From assembly GCF_902804485.1 (NCBI RefSeq), contig NZ_CADCST010000072.1:87425-151424 (forward strand): DNA of 64,000 nucleotides, given 5' to 3'. The notes beneath the pieces were generated by a model. It saw only the letters and a list, made by a program, of their open reading frames with translations, ran no database searches and was not told the DNA's origin. Positions 59,799 to 64,000 of this stretch are shown in pieces (within the stretch, counting starts at the first letter, position 1; each line of letters starts with the position of its first letter). Origin of the DNA: Flavobacterium collinsii (GTDB taxonomy: Bacteria > Bacteroidota > Bacteroidia > Flavobacteriales > Flavobacteriaceae). Both the position numbers and the translations under genes were made by a program.

Positions 59799-62039
59799 AT
59801 GAAAAAACTTTCATTATTGTTGATTTTTCCTGCGATACTTATCGGTCAGGAGAAAACAGTTGCTCCAAAGCAACAAGGGAAGTACGACACAAACAAATTT
59901 AGCCAGATGTACGATCTGTTAGCTACTCCAAATATGTTTCGTACCGCTTCGGGAGCACCGGGTCCGGCTTATTACCAACAGCAGGCAGACTATAAAATTG
60001 ATATTGAATTAGACGATAAAAAATCAAGAATAGATGGTTCTGAAGTAATAACATATTCTAATAATTCTCCTGATGTTTTGGAGTATTTGTGGATACAGTT
60101 AGATCAAAATCAGGCCAAAGCAAACGGTCAGACTTCTTTGGCGGAAAGTGAAAAAATCAATCCTGTTTTACCTCTGGATGGATTTTCAAGTAAATATTTG
60201 AAAAAAGACTTAGAGCGTGGTTTTAATATCGAGCAGGTAAAAGACGCAAAAGGAAACCCAATGTCTTATACCATCAATGAAACGATGATGCGTATTAATC
60301 TGGCAACCCCGCTAAAACCGGGAGAGAAAATTTCCCTGGCAATCAAATGGTGGTACAACGTTAATAACTATAGAAAAGAAGGTGGCGGACGCTCCGGTTA
60401 CGAGTCATTTGACAAAGACGGAAATAAATTATATGTAATTGCTCAGTTTTATCCAAGAATGGCCGTTTACAATGATGTTGAAGGCTGGCAGAATATGCAG
60501 TTCTGGGGAAGTGGAGAATTTGCATTGCCTTTTGGTAATTTTGATGTAAACATTACAGTTCCTGCAGATCATATTATTGATGCAACAGGAGAATTGACAA
60601 ACAGAGCCGAAGTTTTCACACCAGAACAGGTAAAACGTTACGAACTGGCTCAGAAATCATTTGACAAACCGGTTGTAATTGTAACACAAGCTGAGGCTGA
60701 GGCAGCAGAAAAAGGTTTTTCGGAAAAGAAAAAAACATGGAGATTTAGTGCAAAAAATGTACGTGATTTCGGAATTGCTTCTTCAAGAAAATTTATTTAC
60801 GATGCAATGGCTGTAAAAATAGGAAACAGAGTCGTTATGGCGGAGTCTGTTTATCCAAAAGAAGCGAATCCTTTATGGGGAGAAACCTCTACAATGGTTG
60901 TAGCGCACACTCTAAAAAGTTATTCGGCGCACACTTTTGATTATCCTTATCCAAAAGCAGTATCTGTTTCAGCAGAAGATCAGGGGATGGAATATCCAAT
61001 GATTTGCTGGAATTATGGTCGTCCGGATGAAAATGGAGTAACAAGCAAAGAAGTTAAAAACGGAATGATTGGTGTTGTAATTCACGAAGTGGGGCACACT
61101 TTTTTTCCAATGATTGTAAACTCAGATGAGCGTCAATGGAGCTGGATGGACGAAGGATTGAACTCCTTTTTGCAATATATGGCAGAACAGGAACGTGATC
61201 CAAGCTTTCCTTCAAGACGTGGCCCTGCAAAGAATATTGTTCCTTACATGAGTGGAGATCAGAAATTTTTAGAGCCTATTATGTCTAACTCTGAAACCAT
61301 TCACCAATTTGGAAATAATGCTTACGGAAAACCGGCAACAGGTCTTAATATTTTAAGAGAAGTTGTAATGGGAAGAGAATTGTTTGACTATGCTTTTAAA
61401 ACATACGCTAACAGATGGAAATTTAAGCATCCAACCCCTGAGGATTTCTTCAGAACTATGGAAGATGCTTCGGCAGTTGATTTAGACTGGTTTTTCAGAG
61501 GATGGTTTTATTCGACAGATTTTGTAGATATCGGAATTAAAGAAGTAAAACAATATTATGTTTCTGAAACGCCAACAGCAGATATCAAAGATATTAAAGT
61601 TAGAAAAGGACGTTTTGGATTCGATAAAGGACCTTTTGTATATTTAGTTGCAGGTGATAATGCTGAAGTAAATGCTTCTAGTAAAAAAGCTTTAAAAGTA
61701 CAAGACGTAAAACTATTGTCAGATTACGTTAGTCAGACTTTTACAGCAGAGGAAAAAGCAAGCTTGAAATCGCCTAAATATTTCTATGAGGTAGAGTTTA
61801 ACAAACCGGGAGGAATGATCATGCCAATTTTGGTTGAGATTACTTATGAAGACGGTACAAAAGAAAATTTCCAGTATCCGGCTCAAATCTGGAGAAAGAA
61901 TAATGATACCGCTAAGAAAGTTTATGCCACTGAAAAAGCAATCAAAAGCATTCAAATAGATCCAAAATTAATGACTGCCGATATTGATGTAACCAACAAT
62001 AGCTGGCCGAAAATAGAAGAAAAATCAAAATTTGATTAA
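59799..62039 (+). CDS. M1-family metallopeptidase
   Basis: A 746-residue exported zinc aminopeptidase. The signal peptide is MKKLSLLLIFPAILIGQ. An N-terminal beta domain (YKIDIELDDKKSRIDGSEVITYSNNSPDVLEYLWIQLDQN) precedes the gluzincin site VVIHEVGHTFFPM with His429, Glu430 and His433. The third ligand is Glu452 in WMDEGLNSFLQY, 18 residues later as expected. It should trim peptides in the periplasm or at the surface. It is the last gene of the 57-62 kb operon and is followed by a strong terminator. Confidence 0.94.
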   Translation: MKKLSLLLIFPAILIGQEKTVAPKQQGKYDTNKFSQMYDLLATPNMFRTASGAPGPAYYQQQADYKIDIELDDKKSRIDGSEVITYSNNSPDVLEYLWIQLDQNQAKANGQTSLAESEKINPVLPLDGFSSKYLKKDLERGFNIEQVKDAKGNPMSYTINETMMRINLATPLKPGEKISLAIKWWYNVNNYRKEGGGRSGYESFDKDGNKLYVIAQFYPRMAVYNDVEGWQNMQFWGSGEFALPFGNFDVNITVPADHIIDATGELTNRAEVFTPEQVKRYELAQKSFDKPVVIVTQAEAEAAEKGFSEKKKTWRFSAKNVRDFGIASSRKFIYDAMAVKIGNRVVMAESVYPKEANPLWGETSTMVVAHTLKSYSAHTFDYPYPKAVSVSAEDQGMEYPMICWNYGRPDENGVTSKEVKNGMIGVVIHEVGHTFFPMIVNSDERQWSWMDEGLNSFLQYMAEQERDPSFPSRRGPAKNIVPYMSGDQKFLEPIMSNSETIHQFGNNAYGKPATGLNILREVVMGRELFDYAFKTYANRWKFKHPTPEDFFRTMEDASAVDLDWFFRGWFYSTDFVDIGIKEVKQYYVSETPTADIKDIKVRKGRFGFDKGPFVYLVAGDNAEVNASSKKALKVQDVKLLSDYVSQTFTAEEKASLKSPKYFYEVEFNKPGGMIMPILVEITYEDGTKENFQYPAQIWRKNNDTAKKVYATEKAIKSIQIDPKLMTADIDVTNNSWPKIEEKSKFD

Positions 62040-62049
62040 TAATAAGTTT

Positions 62050-62080
62050 AAAAAGACTCTGAAAAGAGTCTTTTTTTTTT
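62050..62080 (+). terminator. Terminator of the 57-62 kb operon
   Basis: Perfect 11-bp stem AAAAAGACTCT (62050-62060) with AGAGTCTTTTT (62065-62075), GAAA tetraloop, long T tract. Confidence 0.92.
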
Positions 62081-62115
62081 AAGTAAATTTTAAAACGGTC
62101 CGTTGCAAAATTTAA

Positions 62116-62123
62116 TATCTTTG
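62116..62123 (+). promoter_or_regulatory. -7 box of tatA
   Basis: TATCTTTG at 62116-62123, 21 nt upstream of the ATG. Confidence 0.6.
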
Positions 62124-62144
62124 TGACACACAAAAATAAAAGAT

Positions 62145-62492
62145 ATGTTTGGTATAGGAGGAGGAGAATTAGTTTTTATACTGTTTATAGTACTAATGCT
62201 TTTTGGTTCAGATAAAGTGCCGGAAATCGCCCGTACAATGGGTAAAGCGATGGCACAATTAAAAAATGCAACTAACGATATTAAAAGCGAAATTCAAAAG
62301 GGAGCTGAGGCTAACGGTCTTGATTCGAGATCACTTACAGATATAACAGGAAACATTAATGCACAGATTAATGATGCCAAGAGTAATTTGATGGGGGATT
62401 CTGCTAATTTATTAGGAGACACTACTACAGAAATAGACAAAGTAAAAGAAGATATTGATTTAATCTCAGGACCTGTAAAACGCCAAAGATAA
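62145..62492 (+). CDS. tatA: Sec-independent translocase subunit TatA/TatE
   Basis: A 115-residue protein that builds the channel for folded proteins. The membrane helix GGGELVFILFIVLMLFG and the following FGSDKVPEIARTMGKAMAQLKNATNDIKSEI amphipathic helix are typical of TatA in Bacteroidota. The C-terminal tail is charged and longer than in E. coli. TatC is not encoded nearby. The PAP2 gene begins one base after its stop, so they share a transcript. Confidence 0.93.
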   Translation: MFGIGGGELVFILFIVLMLFGSDKVPEIARTMGKAMAQLKNATNDIKSEIQKGAEANGLDSRSLTDITGNINAQINDAKSNLMGDSANLLGDTTTEIDKVKEDIDLISGPVKRQR

Positions 62493-62493
62493 T

Positions 62494-63057
62494 ATGCTCG
62501 AAAAAATACAAAAAATAGACACCGAACTATTGGTGTATCTTAACGGTTTAGGTTCTGAAACGTACGACAAATTTTGGCTGATTATTACAAGTCAATTGAA
62601 TTGGACTCCTCTTTTTCTATTGTTCTTTTATTTGATTTTTAAAAAATTGGGAGGTAAACAAACCTTGTATTTATTGCTTTTTATAGCTGTTCTGATTACG
62701 TTTACAGATCAGGTTACCAATTTGGTAAAGTACACTGTTCAGCGATTGCGACCATGTAACAATCCTGACATCAACACCATTATTCGTGTGGTACAAAGTC
62801 GAAAATCATTTAGTTTTTTCTCTGGTCATGCAGCCAATACAATGGCGGTAGCTACTTTTTTATATTTCGTTTTACGAGGACGTATTAAGTATTTGGGATT
62901 CATTTTTCTATGGCCCTTGATTTTTGCTTACAGCCGAATTTATCTGGGATTGCACTATCCGGGAGACATTCTGACTGGTTATTTCGCAGGAGCACTTTTC
63001 GGATCGTTACTTTATTTGGTATACCGTAGGTTGAAACCACAATATTTTCCGGGGTAG
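62494..63057 (+). CDS. PAP2-family phosphatase
   Basis: A 187-residue membrane phosphatase of the lipid phosphatase/undecaprenyl-pyrophosphatase type. The three signature motifs are KYTVQRLRPCNNP (KxxxxxxRP), FFSGHAANTMA (PSGH-like, with Phe-Ser in place of Pro-Ser) and SRIYLGLHYPGDILTGY (SRxxxxxHxxxD). Six hydrophobic segments are visible. It may recycle undecaprenyl pyrophosphate or remove lipid A phosphates. Linked to tatA by position. Confidence 0.93.
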   Translation: MLEKIQKIDTELLVYLNGLGSETYDKFWLIITSQLNWTPLFLLFFYLIFKKLGGKQTLYLLLFIAVLITFTDQVTNLVKYTVQRLRPCNNPDINTIIRVVQSRKSFSFFSGHAANTMAVATFLYFVLRGRIKYLGFIFLWPLIFAYSRIYLGLHYPGDILTGYFAGALFGSLLYLVYRRLKPQYFPG

Positions 63058-63067
63058 ATTTTTTTTG

Positions 63068-63310
63068 AAGGTTCTGAGGAGCTAAGGTGCTAAGGATCTA
63101 AGTTTTTTTGTTGATTTGTCTCCAGCTTTAGCTGGAGAAATATATATTAAAAAATAAAAAAGGCTTCAGCCGAATTAAACTGCATTTAATTCGGCTGAAG
63201 CCTTTTTTTAATCCTATTTTATCCTTCAGCTAAAGCTGAAAGCAATTAAATCAGTCAGAAAAAAAACTTAGCGCCTCAGCACCTTAGTATCTTAGCACCT
63301 CAGAACCTTA
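63068..63310. repeat. Nested inverted repeat element
   Basis: The outer arms are GGTTCTGAGG/GCTAAGG-type words at 63068-63103, answered by CTTAGC/CCTCAGAACC at 63268-63310. Inside are palindromes CTCCAGCT/AGCTGGAG (63120-63137), a perfect 24-bp stem (63156-63179 with 63185-63208), and TTCAGCT/AGCTGAA (63225-63240). It is not coding. Confidence 0.85.
63156..63208 (+). terminator. Strong hairpin, probable terminator of the tatA-PAP2 unit
   Basis: 24-bp perfect stem around a CTGCA loop (63180-63184), preceded by an A tract and followed by a T tract (63204-63209). Confidence 0.75.
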
Positions 63311-63319
63311 GCCCCTCTC

Positions 63320-63385
63320 CTAAAGCACTCTGCTAATTGTCAATCCATCACGAATTGGTAATAAAACCGTTTCGACTCTCGGGTT
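63320..63385 (-). pseudogene. C-terminal remnant of an O-methyltransferase gene
   Basis: Read on the minus strand immediately after the stop of the PhyH-like gene and in the same frame, the 21 codons give NPRVETVLLPIRDGL then TISRVL and a stop. The RVExxxLPIRDGL pattern is the typical C-terminus of class I O-methyltransferases of the caffeoyl-CoA type (family knowledge). No start codon or upstream part is present, so it is a remnant or a replaced 3' end. Confidence 0.65.
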
Positions 63386-64000
63386 TTAATTATTTTGAAA
63401 AATTGTTTTTTCACTCCACTCTAATCCGGAAGGAAGCTGTTGATTGCTAAATTCAATATGAATAACTCTTCTTCTCTCGTTATTTGTAGTCTTATTGGAA
63501 GCGTGAAACAATAAAGGCTTCATTATCATAATACCGCCTTGTTCAACTTCACAAATGGTTTCATTTTCATTTGCAAAATCCATGTTTTCAACTCTGAAAA
63601 TTCCTTTAGAATGTGAATTGTTTATCACTTTTAAAGCGCCATTTTCTTTTGTTGTTTTATCCAGATGAATTCTTATGGTGAAATTTTTTTCTAAAACTTC
63701 TTTAGGAGGCTGAACGGCAAATTGATTTTGTTTCACAGTCCAATTTTCGAAATTTTTAACTTCAATTTTCTGGTCAACTGAAATAGTTAAATCCTGATGG
63801 TAAGCCACAAACCAGTTTGATTTTTCGGGCTTGTCAAAATAAATTGATTTGGTTATGAAATACCCGCTTCCAAAATTAGATTTGATAATGTTTTTTAGAT
63901 TTTCATTAAAAATAAAGTCTAAAGTTTCTGGAACTTCTTTGTGAAATTGTCTAATGGCAAATAAATCCTGAGACTTTCTAAAAGTTGCGTTATCAAAATC
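63386..64000 (-). CDS. Phytanoyl-CoA dioxygenase (PhyH)-like protein, partial
   Basis: The frame is open from the window end (64000) to the stop, so the N-terminus is missing; at least 204 residues are visible. The iron-binding pattern is WFVAYHQDLTISVD (HxD), with a later His in MKPLLFHASNKT and the 2-oxoglutarate Arg in ERRRVIHIEF. The GALKVINNSHSKG segment is typical of the PhyH group of Fe(II)/2OG oxygenases. The GTG at 63808 (MAYHQD) is inside the domain and is not the real start. Substrate is unknown. Its stop is directly followed in-frame by the O-methyltransferase remnant. Confidence 0.8.
   Translation of the reverse strand, partial: DFDNATFRKSQDLFAIRQFHKEVPETLDFIFNENLKNIIKSNFGSGYFITKSIYFDKPEKSNWFVAYHQDLTISVDQKIEVKNFENWTVKQNQFAVQPPKEVLEKNFTIRIHLDKTTKENGALKVINNSHSKGIFRVENMDFANENETICEVEQGGIMIMKPLLFHASNKTTNNERRRVIHIEFSNQQLPSGLEWSEKTIFQNN

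Overview
The window looks like chromosome of a Flavobacterium-type bacterium (Bacteroidota). The evidence is AT-rich DNA, promoters of the Bacteroidota TTG-N18/20-TAnnTTTG type, genes without Shine-Dalgarno sites, a type IX secretion 'plug' protein, DUF5916, DUF6702 and DUF6370 proteins, and many short intergenic repeats of the kind common in flavobacterial genomes. No phage, plasmid, CRISPR array, rRNA operon or classical insertion sequence was seen.

Layout. 1-6.6 kb: end of mutS, tRNA-Gly(GCC) and tRNA-Leu(UAA), a DUF1508 protein, a heptad-repeat lipoprotein, Kdo transferase (waaA), a DegT sugar aminotransferase next to galE, and a small toxin-antitoxin-like pair. 6.6-11.1 kb: fabD, DUF983, an AraC regulator, then YceI, a 4Fe-4S protein and a pirin; the YceI and pirin promoters share one palindrome at identical spacing. 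11.2-16 kb: a glyoxylate-shunt locus, with a RamB-like regulator divergent from aceB-aceA and a 14-bp palindrome between the two promoters. 16-22 kb: Crp/Fnr-like regulator, DUF6370, purT, U32 peptidase-family protein and small accessory genes. 22.3-31.6 kb: beta-lactamase-fold hydrolase, aminotransferase, fatty acid desaturase, rsmG, a LytS/LytTR two-component pair and an S15-type hydrolase. 31.6-41.9 kb: P5C dehydrogenase, apaG, the T9SS plug protein, an SNF2 helicase, a methyltransferase, a GxxExxY protein framed by inverted repeats, map and DUF445. 42.3-47.4 kb: a TetR-ABC-HlyD-TolC export operon whose ATPase motifs are degenerate. 47.5-56.8 kb: gpmI, a DUF5916 barrel, two convergent L,D-transpeptidases, tRNA-Gly(UCC), DUF805 and peptidase E. 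57-63 kb: an operon-like run of three related exported proteins, DUF6702 and an M1 peptidase, then tatA and a PAP2 phosphatase. The window ends in a PhyH-like gene directly followed by a 21-codon remnant of an O-methyltransferase.

The features I would look at first are the GxxExxY gene bounded by about 28-bp inverted repeats whose core recurs elsewhere in the window, the shared YceI/pirin operator, the aceB/regulator palindrome, the PhyH/O-methyltransferase junction, the 136-bp tandem duplication beside gpmI, and the export operon with the altered ATPase. All homology calls come from motifs read by eye; no database search was run.
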